Counted from the stretch's first letter, positions 31,559 through 40,543 are shown. The stretch is 64,000 nucleotides of DNA from Pseudomonas berkeleyensis (GCF_014109765.1 NZ_CP059139.1:2046001-2110000); one strand, 5' to 3'. Made by a program: numbers and translations. The notes: generated by a model not told the origin, from the letters alone.

Positions 31559-31577
31559 GCGAGTGATTATAAGTATC
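31559..31577. promoter_or_regulatory. Candidate Fur box between divergent fecR and fecI
   Basis: The minus strand reads GATACTTATAATCACTCGC, matching 14 of 19 positions of the Fur consensus. It lies 12-33 bases upstream of the two possible fecR starts and 88 bases upstream of the fecI start. Binding there could repress both genes. Confidence 0.65.
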
Positions 31578-31664
31578 GCTGGCCCAGGCTGTCAGCAAGT
31601 GTCTGTTGCCGTGACACATCAGGAACCTGCGCGGGGCGGTTCCGCCAGGGGTTTAGAGAGCGTT

Positions 31665-32141
31665 GTGATACAGCATTACCAAGAATTGATCCGCTACCTC
31701 AGTCGTACGCTCGGTGATCGCCAGGCGGCTGCGGATCTGGCTCAGGAAAGCTTCCTGCGGCTGCTCGAGCGAAAGACTATGGATGTTATCGAGCAACCGC
31801 GCGCCTTTCTTTTTCGCACCGCCATCAACCTGAGTGTCGACCGGCACCGGCGTGCGCAGGTGCGTGGCGATGAGCCGCTCGAATCACTGGGGCATGATGA
31901 ACTCGACGACGCGTGCGATCCGCAGGCTCAGGCCAGTCACGCGCAGCAGCTGCGGTTGCTGAGGCAGGCACTGGACGAGCTGTCACCGGTTTGTCGTCAG
32001 GCATTTCTGTTGCGCAAGATGGAAGGTTGTTCCCATGCCGAGATCGCCGAGCGCATGGGCATCTCTCGCGACATGGTGGAGAAGCACATCGTCAATGCCA
32101 TGAAGCATTGCCGTATACGCCTGCGCCAGTGGGCGGGGTGA
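31665..32141 (+). CDS. fecI: FecI-like iron-starvation ECF sigma factor
   Basis: A 158-residue ECF sigma factor. Region 2 lies near residues 5-65 (YLSRTLGDRQAAADLAQESF, then RAFLFRTAINLSVDRHRR). Region 4 lies near 100-155 (LSPVCRQAFLLRKMEGCSHAEIAERMGISRDMVEKHI). The start is taken as the GTG at 31665, with AGAGAG just upstream. The open frame continues further 5', but that sequence overlaps fecR on the other strand and has no sigma homology. It is expected to drive the receptor and perhaps the biosynthesis genes when FecR is signalled. Confidence 0.9.
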   Translation: MIQHYQELIRYLSRTLGDRQAAADLAQESFLRLLERKTMDVIEQPRAFLFRTAINLSVDRHRRAQVRGDEPLESLGHDELDDACDPQAQASHAQQLRLLRQALDELSPVCRQAFLLRKMEGCSHAEIAERMGISRDMVEKHIVNAMKHCRIRLRQWAG

Positions 32142-32164
32142 GATCGGACTGTCGATCAAGTATC

Positions 32165-32183
32165 AATAATGAGAATGATTATA
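32165..32183 (+). promoter_or_regulatory. Fur box upstream of the pvdA-like gene
   Basis: AATAATGAGAATGATTATA matches 15 of 19 positions of the Fur consensus, the best in the window. It overlaps the start of the TAAAT element of the adjacent candidate iron-starvation promoter. Confidence 0.75.
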
Positions 32184-32208
32184 AATTTCTGAGCGACTGC
32201 CTCGTCTT
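32182..32208 (+). promoter_or_regulatory. Iron-starvation (PvdS/FecI-type) promoter for the pvdA-like gene
   Basis: TAAAT, 16 bases, CGT matches the PvdS iron-starvation box layout exactly. The same stretch reads TTTCT, 12 bases, CGTCTT, resembling the motif upstream of the receptor and exporter genes. The pvdA-like ATG is about 100 bases downstream. Confidence 0.6.
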
Positions 32209-32309
32209 TTCTTCAAGACCGCAGCCTCACGCCTTCTGGCCGAGCAAGCGGACTACCCCAGGCAAGCCTATGGCTTGTTCGTGGCAAACGGCTAAAGGAC
32301 ACAGGCATC

Positions 32310-33632
32310 ATGACTCAGTTGATCGTTCCGACCTACGACGTGCTCGGCATCGGCTTCGGCCCCTCCAACCTGGCACTGGCTATTGCCCTGCAGGAGCAGG
32401 CCGAGCGGGAAGGGCGTGCTTACCACGCGCTGTTCCTCGACCGGCAGCAGGATTACCGCTGGCACGGCAATACCCTGGTGAGCCAGAGTGAATTGCAGAT
32501 TTCCTTCCTCAAGGATCTGGTGACGCTGCGCAACCCCAGCAGCCCCTACAGCTTCGTCAACTACCTGCATGCGCAGGGGCGTTTGGTCGATTTCATCAAC
32601 CTCGGAACCTTCTACCCGTGCCGGTTGGAGTACAACGACTACCTGCGTTGGGTCGGCCAGCAGTTCGCTGATCAGTGCGCCTATGGCGAGTCGGTGGTTC
32701 GCGTAGAACCGGTGCACGGCGCCCAGGGTATCGACCAATTGCGAGTGATCTCCGTCGACAGCCAGGGCAACGAGCGTTTTCGTCTGGCGCGTTCCATCGT
32801 CCTCAGTACCGGTGGCACTCCGCGGATTCCCTCGGCCTTCTCCCATCTGCGTGATGATGCGCGAGTTTTCCATCACGCCCAGTATCTGGAGCGCATGGCC
32901 AGCCAGCCCTGCACTCGCCATGAGCCGATGCGCGTCGCCGTGGTTGGCGGTGGCCAGAGTGCGGCAGAAGCCTTCATCGACCTCAACGACAGCTACCCAT
33001 CGGTGCAGGTGGACATGATCCTGCGTGCGGCAGTGCTCAAGCCGGCTGACGACAGCCCATTCGTCAACGAGATATTCACCCCCGACTACACCGATCTGGT
33101 ATTCAACGAGCCTGAGGCCGAGCGTGAAAAGCTGATTCAGGAGTACCACAACACCAATTATTCGGTGGTCGACCTGGATCTGATCGAGCGTATCTACGGC
33201 ATCTTCTATCGGCAGAAGGTGGCCAAACAGGCGCGCCATGGTTTCCTGTGCCGGCGCACGGTGGAAAGCGCCCGTGCCAGCGACGAGGGTATCGAGCTGG
33301 CGCTGCGCGACAGCGCCACCGGTGGTGTGGAGAGCAAGCGCTACGATGCGGTGATCCTCGCCACCGGTTACGAGCGCAACTCGCACCGTGAGTTGCTGGC
33401 GCCACTGCAGGAATACCTGGGTGACTTCCGCGTCGAGCGCGACTACCGCGTACGCGCCGATGCACGCCTACGGGCGGGCATCTATCTGCAGGGTTTCAGC
33501 CAGAGCAGCCACGGCCTGAGCGACACCTTGCTGTCGGTGTTACCGATACGTGCTCAGGAGATTTCTCAATCGCTATTCGAGCACTTGCCGGCGGCAATTT
33601 CGACTCAGTCTCGGGCGCTGGAAAGTGCCTGA
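32310..33632 (+). CDS. pvdA: L-ornithine N5-monooxygenase
   Basis: A 440-residue flavin-dependent N-hydroxylase of the PvdA/SidA/IucD family. It converts L-ornithine to N5-hydroxyornithine with FAD, NADPH and O2. Visible motifs are the FAD site GIGFGPSN (residues 13-20), the substrate-region sequence FLKDLVTLRNPSSPYSFVNYL, the NADPH site VVGGGQSAAE (about 211-220) and ATGYERN (about 351). It supplies the hydroxamate precursor for the two ornithine-type modules. It heads a plus-strand set with the N-acyltransferase and the FhuF-like gene. A Fur box and iron-starvation promoter lie upstream. Confidence 0.96.
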   Translation: MTQLIVPTYDVLGIGFGPSNLALAIALQEQAEREGRAYHALFLDRQQDYRWHGNTLVSQSELQISFLKDLVTLRNPSSPYSFVNYLHAQGRLVDFINLGTFYPCRLEYNDYLRWVGQQFADQCAYGESVVRVEPVHGAQGIDQLRVISVDSQGNERFRLARSIVLSTGGTPRIPSAFSHLRDDARVFHHAQYLERMASQPCTRHEPMRVAVVGGGQSAAEAFIDLNDSYPSVQVDMILRAAVLKPADDSPFVNEIFTPDYTDLVFNEPEAEREKLIQEYHNTNYSVVDLDLIERIYGIFYRQKVAKQARHGFLCRRTVESARASDEGIELALRDSATGGVESKRYDAVILATGYERNSHRELLAPLQEYLGDFRVERDYRVRADARLRAGIYLQGFSQSSHGLSDTLLSVLPIRAQEISQSLFEHLPAAISTQSRALESA

Positions 33633-33691
33633 GTTGATTCGACTAAATATTTTCATCTGCCATCCGTCTTGAGGTTTTCGAGGTGATATCC

Positions 33692-34672
33692 ATGCCCGGT
33701 GTTTCCCTGGCCCTGCCTGATGGGCGCACGCTGCTGGTCGATGGCGGCGCACATGAGCTGACTCTGCTGCTCGATGGCCAGCCGCTGCTGCGCGCCGAGC
33801 GTCAGGACGAGGTCTGGTGGCTGCAGGGACGCGATATGCCGCTTGCAGTCTGGGCGTTTGCCTACCAGGCGTTTGCGATCGATCCAGCCTGCCAGAGACT
33901 GTTGCTGAAGCTGGACGATTGCCCCGCTGCGCTGGTGCAAGGGGGGCTGCTCAGCCCTGAGGCGGGTGGCCTCTGGCAGGTGCAGCGCTCGATGTTCTGG
34001 CAATTGCCCATGCCCTGGCGACGCGGGGCGGCCAGCGAGAGCTATCCGCAGCGTTTCGTGCTCAGCGATGGGCGGCGCCACCCGCAGCGCCCGCCGAAGC
34101 CCGATGGTGAACTGTATCGGCGTTTCGACAGGCGCCTGGGCAACTGGATCTCGCTACGTGCGCTGGATATCGCGGTCGACCTGGAGCGTTTCAGTCGCTG
34201 GCAGAACCACCCACGGGTGGCCGAGTTCTGGCAGGAGCAGGGTAGCCTCGAGCAGCACCGAGAATACCTGGAGCGGCTGGCGGCCGATCCACACGTGTTG
34301 ACTCTGATCGGGTGTTTCGACGATCAGCCGTTCGCCTATTTCGAGGCTTACTGGGCCAAGGAGGATCGCATAGCGCCTTTCTATGCGGTCGATGACTACG
34401 ATCGAGGTATCCACATGCTGGTCGGCGAGGAAGATCATCGCGGGCCGCACAAGGTGGAGAGCTGGCTATCGGCGCTGGTGCATTATCTGTTGCTGGATGA
34501 ACCGCGTACCCAGCGTATCGTTGCCGAGCCGCGTGCCGACAATCAGCGGATGATCGACCACATGCAGCGTCTGGGCTTTTGGCAGGAGAAAGAGTTCGAT
34601 TTCCCGCACAAGCGCGCTGCATTGATGGTGCAAAGTCGCGAGCGCTTCTTCGACCGATGCCGATTGTGCTGA
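33692..34672 (+). CDS. IucB/AlcB/PvdYII-like hydroxyornithine N-acyltransferase
   Basis: A 326-residue enzyme whose C-terminal half (about 140-325) is the siderophore GNAT domain. Seen there are FSRWQNHPRVAEFWQEQGS, the HMLVGEEDHRG block and ending sequences around RIVAEPRADNQRMI and LGFWQEKEF. Relatives acetylate hydroxylysine (IucB) or hydroxyornithine (PvdYII). Next to the ornithine hydroxylase it most likely makes N5-acetyl-N5-hydroxyornithine; another acyl donor is possible. The ATG at 33692 is preferred, with GAGGT seven bases upstream; an in-frame GTG at 33683 lacks that spacing. The gene lies 59 bases after the pvdA-like gene. Confidence 0.9.
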   Translation: MPGVSLALPDGRTLLVDGGAHELTLLLDGQPLLRAERQDEVWWLQGRDMPLAVWAFAYQAFAIDPACQRLLLKLDDCPAALVQGGLLSPEAGGLWQVQRSMFWQLPMPWRRGAASESYPQRFVLSDGRRHPQRPPKPDGELYRRFDRRLGNWISLRALDIAVDLERFSRWQNHPRVAEFWQEQGSLEQHREYLERLAADPHVLTLIGCFDDQPFAYFEAYWAKEDRIAPFYAVDDYDRGIHMLVGEEDHRGPHKVESWLSALVHYLLLDEPRTQRIVAEPRADNQRMIDHMQRLGFWQEKEFDFPHKRAALMVQSRERFFDRCRLC

Positions 34673-34703
34673 GTCGTTTCTCTAGAGCTCGCAGGGGGTG
34701 GCG

Positions 34704-35453
34704 ATGATTGCCGCCCTCGCTCCGCTATTTTTTGGCGAGTTTGCGAGTTATCGCGACGTACTGACCACCTTCGACGACCCGCGGCCATCGCTGCCGGTAC
34801 GCCGACTCCTGCAAACGGCTCAACTCGATGCGGTCTTGCAGCGCTTCGACCCCTTGCACGCCGGCCAGGATCGCCGAGCACTGGCCTCGCAGTGGTCCAA
34901 GCACTATCTGGTTCGACTGATTCCGCCGGTGGTCGCCGCGGCGTTGGTGTTGGGGCATCGTCTGCCCTTGGCGCTCGATGCCATCGAGGTGGTGCTGGAC
35001 GAGCAGGGGCTGCCAGAGGCCTTCAAGTTGCCTAGCGATGGTGAACCTTTTGCTGCGCCGCCGTCCGATGCCTTTCAGCGTTTCGCCGAGCTGACCGACC
35101 ATCTGCAGACGTTCATCCAGATACTGGCGACGGAGGCACGGTTGTCGCCCAAGGTGCTCTGGAGCAATGCGGGCAATTACCTGGAATGGTTCGTGGGGGA
35201 AATGGGCAAGGTCTTGCCTCCCTCGCTATTGGTTCACGGTCACGAACTGATGGAACAGGAGCGGCGTGCCGATGGCGTTCGCAACCCTTTGTTCCGGCCG
35301 ATTCGGTATGTGCCGGTCAGCCAGGCGCTGCGCCCCGACGGCCTCTGGCGTCAGCGCAGGGTGTGCTGCATTCGTTATCGCCTGGACAGCCTCGGGCATT
35401 GCGATAACTGTCCCTTGCTCGATCAGCCTCTGCCTCTTACCAGCGATCTGTAG
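34704..35453 (+). CDS. fhuF: FhuF-like ferric-siderophore reductase
   Basis: A protein of about 249 residues with the FhuF C-terminal [2Fe-2S] signature: Cys-Cys, 10 residues, Cys, 2 residues, Cys (in VCCIRYRLDSLGHCDNC). FhuF proteins reduce iron in hydroxamate siderophores in the cytoplasm and so release it. The ATG at 34704 has AGGGGG five bases upstream; a GTG at 34698 is in frame but badly spaced. It lies 31 bases after the acyltransferase and ends 7 bases from the convergent fhuC stop. Its presence suggests reductive release rather than hydrolysis of the ferric siderophore. Confidence 0.9.
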   Translation: MIAALAPLFFGEFASYRDVLTTFDDPRPSLPVRRLLQTAQLDAVLQRFDPLHAGQDRRALASQWSKHYLVRLIPPVVAAALVLGHRLPLALDAIEVVLDEQGLPEAFKLPSDGEPFAAPPSDAFQRFAELTDHLQTFIQILATEARLSPKVLWSNAGNYLEWFVGEMGKVLPPSLLVHGHELMEQERRADGVRNPLFRPIRYVPVSQALRPDGLWRQRRVCCIRYRLDSLGHCDNCPLLDQPLPLTSDL

Positions 35454-35460
35454 CGCTCGC

Positions 35461-36228
35461 TCAGTGCAGGTAGCTGATCGGCGAGCCGTCCACGGGATTG
35501 GCCATCACGCCCATGGGGAGGCCATAGATACGCTCCAGGGTCTCACCGTGCATCAGCTCGGCTGGGCTGCCCTGAGCCAGTAGGTGGCCGCTGTGCAAGG
35601 CCAGCAGTTCGTCGCAGTAGCGCGCAGCCATATTGATGTCGTGCAGCACCACCAGTACGCCCAGGCCCAGTTCACGGCTGAGATCGCTGACACGCGACAG
35701 GACTTCGACCTGATGGGCGATATCCAGCGCCGAGGTGGGCTCGTCGAGCAGCAGGTAGCGGGTGTTCTGTGCCAGCAGCATGGCCAACCAGACGCGCTGG
35801 CGCTCGCCGCCGGAGAGCTGATCGACCAGGCGTTCGGCAAACGCGCTGGTGTCGGTCAACTCCATGGCGCGCTGGATGTGCGCCCGATCCTCTGCGCCAA
35901 AGCGACCGAGCGCGCCATGCCACGGGTAACGGCCGAAGCCCACCAGTTCACGTACGGTCAGGCCATCGGTCTGCGGCAGTTGTTGTGGCAGGTAGGCGAC
36001 CTGCTGGGCGAAGTCGCGTTGACCCCAGGCGTCCAAGGCTTTGCCGTTGAGCCGGATATTGCCAGCGCTGGGCTGTTGTTGGCGTGCCAGCAGTTTGATG
36101 AGGGTGGATTTGCCCGAGCCGTTGTGACCGATCAGGCCGACCATCTGCCCGGGGGCAATGCGCAGGTTCAGGGGGTGCAGCAAGGTGCGTTCAGGAATGC
36201 TGAAGCTGGCGCTTTCCAATTCGAACAT
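35461..36228 (-). CDS. fhuC: FhuC-like ferric-siderophore import ATPase
   Basis: A 255-residue ABC ATPase of the FhuC/FecE family. It has Walker A GHNGSGKST near 33-41, the TVRELVGFGRYPWHGALGRF stretch typical of siderophore importers, signature LSGGERQR and Walker [14 protein letters not shown]. It should energise the FhuB-like permease 10 kb away on the same strand. I chose the ATG at 36228, where family similarity begins (MFELESASF); an upstream in-frame TTG at 36267 would add 13 residues and has no ribosome site. Confidence 0.92.
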   Translation of the reverse strand: MFELESASFSIPERTLLHPLNLRIAPGQMVGLIGHNGSGKSTLIKLLARQQQPSAGNIRLNGKALDAWGQRDFAQQVAYLPQQLPQTDGLTVRELVGFGRYPWHGALGRFGAEDRAHIQRAMELTDTSAFAERLVDQLSGGERQRVWLAMLLAQNTRYLLLDEPTSALDIAHQVEVLSRVSDLSRELGLGVLVVLHDINMAARYCDELLALHSGHLLAQGSPAELMHGETLERIYGLPMGVMANPVDGSPISYLH

Positions 36229-36273
36229 GGGGCCATCCGCGGGAGTGGATTTCGGTAAGGCCGCCAATCTAAT

Positions 36274-36292
36274 TCAAACGCTAATCGTTATC
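36274..36292 (-). promoter_or_regulatory. Candidate Fur box upstream of fhuC
   Basis: The minus strand reads GATAACGATTAGCGTTTGA, matching 12 of 19 Fur consensus positions, with a clear GATAACGATTA core. It lies 46-64 bases upstream of the chosen fhuC start. Confidence 0.5.
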
Positions 36293-36339
36293 AATTTTGC
36301 CGTGTGTTTCGCCTGGGTTACTGCGTGATTGGCTGGGGA

Positions 36340-36364
36340 AAGGCTTGTACGTCGTACAAGCCTT
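36340..36364 (-). terminator. Hairpin terminator after sstT
   Basis: A perfect 12-bp inverted repeat (AAGGCTTGTACG / CGTACAAGCCTT) around a single base, 10 bases after the sstT stop. On the minus strand it ends in CCTTTCCCC, so the T-run is short. Confidence 0.55.
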
Positions 36365-36374
36365 CATGCGGGGC

Positions 36375-37598
36375 TCAGGCCTGCCGTTGATCCTCGGCCC
36401 AGCACACGGCAGCGGTGAAGACCACGTCGGTGGAGGAGTTGATGGCGGTTTCCGCCGAGTCCTGCACGATGCCGATGATGAAGCCGATGGCCACCACCTG
36501 CATGGCGACGTCGTTGGGGATGCCGAACAGGCCGCAGGCCAGTGGAATCAGCAGCAACGAGCCGCCTGCGACACCAGAGGCGCCGCAGGCGCAGACCGCA
36601 GCGACCACGCTGAGCAGCAGGGCGGTCGGCAGATCGACGGCAATGCCCAGGGTATGCACTGCCGCCAGACTCAACACGCTGATGGTGATGGCGGCGCCGG
36701 CCATGTTGATCGTGGCGCCGAGCGGGATGGAGACCGAGTAGGTTTCTTCGTGCAGGTTCAGATCCTTGCACAGCTGCAGGTTGACCGGGATGTTCGCGGC
36801 CGAGCTGCGCGTGAAGAACGCAGTGATCGCGCTGCCGCGCAGGCAGGTCAGCACCAGCGGGTAGGGGTTGCGGCGGATTTTCCAGTACACCAGCAGCGGG
36901 TTGACCACCAGCGCCACCAACAGCATGCAGCCGACCAGCACGGCGAGCAGGTGCAGATAGCCGAGCAGGGCGTCCAGGCCGGAGTCGGCCAGGGTAGCGG
37001 CGATCAGGCCGAAGATGCCCAGTGGAGCGAGACGAATCACCATGCGTACGATGCGGGTGATGCCGTCGGACAGTTCTCCAAGCAGTTGCTTGCTGCCCGC
37101 ACTGGCGTGCCGGAACACCAGGCCCAGGGCGATGGCCCAGGCCAGAATGCCGATGTAGTTGGCGTTGAGCAGGGCGTTGATCGGATTGTCGACCACATTG
37201 AACAGCAGGGTGCGCAGCACTTCGGCGATACCACCGGGGGGGCTCAGTTCCGTTGCCGGGCTGCTCAGTACCAGGCTCGACGGAAACAGGAAGCTGGCCG
37301 CGACGCCAATCAGCGCTGCCGACAGCGTGCCGATCAGGTACATCACCAGAATCGGACGAATATGGGTCTGCTGGCCGTGTTGGTGGTTGGCGATGGACGC
37401 GGTGACCAGCACCAGTACCAGCACCGGTGCCACGGCTTTCAGGGCGGCGATGAAGACTTCGCCGAGCAGGGCGATGGAGCTCGCTGCCTCGGGGGCGAGC
37501 AAGGCCAGGGCAATACCGGCGATCAGGCCAATGGCGATCTGGCCAACCAGGCTGATGCGAGCTATCCGGCGCAGTAGGGGTTGGGTGGTGGCAGTCAT
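36375..37598 (-). CDS. sstT: Serine/threonine:Na+ symporter SstT
   Basis: A 407-residue multi-helix inner-membrane carrier of the dicarboxylate/amino acid:cation symporter (DAACS) family. Sequences such as [66 protein letters not shown] and [16 protein letters not shown] are characteristic of SstT. It imports serine and threonine with sodium. Length is normal. It is transcribed alone away from the binding-protein gene at 38020, with a hairpin after its stop. No functional link to the siderophore locus is evident. Confidence 0.95.
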   Translation of the reverse strand: MTATTQPLLRRIARISLVGQIAIGLIAGIALALLAPEAASSIALLGEVFIAALKAVAPVLVLVLVTASIANHQHGQQTHIRPILVMYLIGTLSAALIGVAASFLFPSSLVLSSPATELSPPGGIAEVLRTLLFNVVDNPINALLNANYIGILAWAIALGLVFRHASAGSKQLLGELSDGITRIVRMVIRLAPLGIFGLIAATLADSGLDALLGYLHLLAVLVGCMLLVALVVNPLLVYWKIRRNPYPLVLTCLRGSAITAFFTRSSAANIPVNLQLCKDLNLHEETYSVSIPLGATINMAGAAITISVLSLAAVHTLGIAVDLPTALLLSVVAAVCACGASGVAGGSLLLIPLACGLFGIPNDVAMQVVAIGFIIGIVQDSAETAINSSTDVVFTAAVCWAEDQRQA

Positions 37599-38019
37599 GT
37601 CGCTGTCTCTGTGGGCTTGGAGGGCCGCCTTGGGAGGGGGGCCAAAAAAGAGCGCGCGACTCTAGCACAGTCCTGACTGGCTGCTTTGACGCCGGGCAAT
37701 GGAGGGCGACGGGCTGCAATTAGCTGTCGCATGGATGCAAACCCCGGCGTTCCCGGCAGTCGTTCTCAGCGCGTTCCGGCCGCGAGATTGCCGAGCCTGC
37801 GCAGCCGCTTGTCCACGTGTTGCCTTCATTTATGGAAATACGAAAGCCAGCTTTTGCAAGTCGGGATTCAACCTGGCCTGCCTCCTCTTTATCGTGACTT
37901 CGCCACGCACAACGATAATCACGCACCAGCGTGAAGACTTCAGTCGGCTCAGCCATGTTTCATGGCCCCGGCTCTTGCAAACCTGCCCCCACGAGAATGC
38001 CAACTCATAAGGACTTCCC
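37599..38019. other. 421-bp intergenic region between divergent sstT and the ABC transporter cluster
   Basis: This gap holds the promoters of two divergent units. I see no convincing gene, tRNA or riboswitch. AAGGA lies about 7 bases before the ATG at 38020. The short open frames here lack ribosome sites and recognisable products. Confidence 0.6.
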
Positions 38020-38841
38020 ATGCTCGGACATGTCTGCAAGCAAGGGCGGCAGGTACTGTGCGCGGCGGCGTTGATCGCCTCTGCTGCGCTTATCGTCGCC
38101 CAATCCGCGAGTGCTGCAAGCGTCATCACGCCTGGTACCTTCAACGTCGCGATGGAAATCAATTACCCGCCATTCGAGTCCTGGGAGAACGGCAAGGTAG
38201 TCGGCTTCGATGCCGAACTCAGCGAGGCCATCGCCCGGCACATGCAGCTGGACGTGCGTTTCCAGGACACCAAGTTCGCCAACCTGATCCTGGGGCTCAA
38301 TGGCAACAAGTTCGATGCCACCATTTCCGCGCTGTACATCACGCCGCCGCGGTTGGCGCAGGCCGATGCCATTGCCTATGCGCGCAGCGGTGCATTCATC
38401 CTGGTCAACAAGGACAGCCCGGTACAGCCAGAGGACGAGAAAGCACTGTGCGGACTGAAAGTGGGGCTGCAGCAGGGGACGTCCTGGGTCACCCCGATTC
38501 GCGAGCTGTCCGACAGCCACTGTGTCGCCAACGGCAAGGCGCCGATCGTCGTCAGCGAATTCCCGACGGCGCCAGAGGCTTCGCAGGCCCTGCTGTCGAA
38601 GAACATCGACGCCCAGATCGAGATCGCCGGTACCGCCAAGATGTTCGCCGAGCGCTCGCGTGGCCGTCTGGTGGTCAGCTCACCGCGCATGATCTACATG
38701 CAGACCCTCGGCATTTTCACGCGTAAAGGCAATGACGCCCTCCAGGCTCAGCTGCGTCAGGCGCTGGCCGCCATGCGCCAAAGCGGGGAGCACCAGGCCC
38801 TGCTCAAGAAGTACGAGCTCGAGGATGTGACGCAGGAGTGA
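38020..38841 (+). CDS. Periplasmic amino-acid-type solute-binding protein
   Basis: A 273-residue binding protein of the ABC amino-acid family (SBP_bac_3 type). A signal peptide covers about 1-32 (LCAAALIASAALIVAQSASAA). The mature part opens with FNVAMEINYPPFESWENGKVVGFDAELSEAIARHM, the family's ligand-lobe start, and later has the GLQQGTSW hinge-region block. It is first in the cluster, 97 bases before the fused permease-ATPase. Neighbouring ureohydrolase and gamma-glutamylpolyamine synthetase genes suggest a basic or guanidino ligand, but specificity cannot be read from the sequence. Confidence 0.9.
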   Translation: MLGHVCKQGRQVLCAAALIASAALIVAQSASAASVITPGTFNVAMEINYPPFESWENGKVVGFDAELSEAIARHMQLDVRFQDTKFANLILGLNGNKFDATISALYITPPRLAQADAIAYARSGAFILVNKDSPVQPEDEKALCGLKVGLQQGTSWVTPIRELSDSHCVANGKAPIVVSEFPTAPEASQALLSKNIDAQIEIAGTAKMFAERSRGRLVVSSPRMIYMQTLGIFTRKGNDALQAQLRQALAAMRQSGEHQALLKKYELEDVTQE

Positions 38842-38938
38842 TGCGTCACCCCACGCCGATCAACCGGGCGTCAGTGAAGGCGCCCGGTTGAGCTGCGCCA
38901 CGTTGCCTCTTTCTCGATCGCCCTGACGCAGGTTCTTC

Positions 38939-40501
38939 ATGACTTTCGACTGGTCTTATTTTCTGTCGCTGTTCACCCTTGGCGACTTCTGGCGTGCATG
39001 CGTCACCGTCATCGTGCTCAGCAGCGCGGCCTGGGTGCTGGGGCTTGGCCTTGGTTTCCTGCTGGCCTGTGCCCGGATGTCGCCCAAGCGCGGGCTCAAT
39101 CTGCCCGCGCGGCTGTACATCTGGTTCTTTCGCAGCATTCCGCTGCTGGTTCTGCTGGTGTTCGTCTACAACCTGCCGCAGCTGTTCCCGCAGACTGGCG
39201 CCTGGCTGGGCAATCCGTTCACCGCGGGGCTGATCGGCCTGGTGGCGACCGAGGCCGCCTACATGGCCGAGATTCATCGCGGCGGCCTGCTGTCCGTCGC
39301 AGCTGGTCAGCGCGAGGCCGGGCACGCGCTGGGCTTCACCTACTGGACGACGCTGCGGTTGGTCGTGGTGCAGCAGGCATTTCGTATCTCGCTGCCGACC
39401 CTGGTCAACGAGTACGTGACCATCGTCAAGCTCAGCTCGCTGGTGTCGGTGATCTCGCTTCCCGAATTGCTGATGACGGGTCAGCGTCTGTATTCGCAGA
39501 ACTTCCTGGTTCTGGAGACCCTCGCTGCTGTCGCCGTCTATTACGTGCTCATCGTTACCCTGTTCGGCTGGGGATTCAGCCGCCTGGAGCGCTCCCTCGA
39601 CCTGGGGCGTCGCTCCGCCGCCTTGCTCGACGCCGATGCCTGCCAGGCGGCGAGAGTCATGCCCGCCAGTCCGGCGGTCGTGCAGCCAAGGATGCAGGCC
39701 GGGGCGCCGAAGGCGCTGCGGCTGCGCAATCTGCACAAATCCTATGGGCGTAATACGGTGCTCTCGGGCATCGATCTGGAGATTTCCTGCGGTCAGGTGG
39801 TGAGCATCATCGGCCCATCCGGCTCGGGCAAGACCTCGCTCATCCGTACCATCAATGCGCTCGAACGGATCGATCAGGGGGAGATCGTGCTGTTCGATGC
39901 GCCTTACATCACCGCGGACATTTCACCGACCGCGCCACAGGTACGTCAGGGCATTCGCCGGATCGGCATGGTGTTCCAGAACTTCCAGCTGTTTCCGCAT
40001 CTGACCTTGCTGGAAAACATCACCCTGGCGCCGCTTCGCCATGGCCTGGATACGCCGCAGGCGGCGCGGCAAAACGCCTTCGCGCTGCTCGACAAGGTCG
40101 GTTTGCTCAGTCACGCCAATCGTTATCCGCATCAATTGTCCGGCGGCCAGCAACAGCGGGTGGCCATCGCTCGTGCATTGGCCATGCGTCCGGATGTCCT
40201 GCTGTTCGACGAGCCGACCTCGGCGCTCGACCCTGAGCTGGTGGTGGATGTGCTCAACGTTATCCGCGACCTCGCCCGCGAGGGCATGACCATGCTCGTG
40301 GTAACCCATGAGATGGACTTCGCGCTGTCGACCTCCGATCGCATCGTGTTCATGGAGCAGGGGCGTATCCAGCTCGATGCTTCGCCGCTGCAGATTCAGC
40401 GTGGTGCCTGCGCTTCGGCATCGCCAGCCATCCAGCGCGTGCGCCGCTTCATGAAGCTCGAAGACCGCTCGATCTCCCCCGAACCTTCGCCGGTTGCCTG
40501 A
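38939..40501 (+). CDS. Fused amino-acid ABC permease and ATPase
   Basis: A 520-residue protein joining two usually separate subunits. Residues about 1-225 are a HisM/GlnP-type permease with five helices and the EAA loop ([21 protein letters not shown]). Residues about 262-500 are a GlnQ/HisP-type ATPase with Walker [10 protein letters not shown], signature LSGGQQQR and Walker [15 protein letters not shown] linker of about 35 residues joins them. Two copies could form a complete importer with the preceding binding protein. The fusion is read through without any stop or frameshift. It precedes the ureohydrolase by 42 bases, suggesting an operon. Confidence 0.93.
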   Translation: MTFDWSYFLSLFTLGDFWRACVTVIVLSSAAWVLGLGLGFLLACARMSPKRGLNLPARLYIWFFRSIPLLVLLVFVYNLPQLFPQTGAWLGNPFTAGLIGLVATEAAYMAEIHRGGLLSVAAGQREAGHALGFTYWTTLRLVVVQQAFRISLPTLVNEYVTIVKLSSLVSVISLPELLMTGQRLYSQNFLVLETLAAVAVYYVLIVTLFGWGFSRLERSLDLGRRSAALLDADACQAARVMPASPAVVQPRMQAGAPKALRLRNLHKSYGRNTVLSGIDLEISCGQVVSIIGPSGSGKTSLIRTINALERIDQGEIVLFDAPYITADISPTAPQVRQGIRRIGMVFQNFQLFPHLTLLENITLAPLRHGLDTPQAARQNAFALLDKVGLLSHANRYPHQLSGGQQQRVAIARALAMRPDVLLFDEPTSALDPELVVDVLNVIRDLAREGMTMLVVTHEMDFALSTSDRIVFMEQGRIQLDASPLQIQRGACASASPAIQRVRRFMKLEDRSISPEPSPVA

Positions 40502-40543
40502 GCGGCCGGTCTTGTAATCCTGTCCATCCCTGGAGTCACGATC

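Noticed and set aside
31548..31577. Possible sigma-70 promoter (TTGCAC and AAGTAT) ahead of fecI
   Set aside because: The -35 matches only three of six positions. The Fur-site call does not depend on it.
31338..31664. Upstream extension of the fecI reading frame
   Set aside because: It overlaps fecR on the other strand and the Fur site. Sigma-factor similarity begins only near the GTG at 31665.
36297..37577. 426-residue plus-strand open frame opposite sstT
   Set aside because: Gln/Gly/His-rich shadow of the sstT coding strand, with no family features.
37699..38010. Short open frames in the sstT-ABC transporter gap
   Set aside because: No ribosome site, no family match that I can recognise, and atypical composition.
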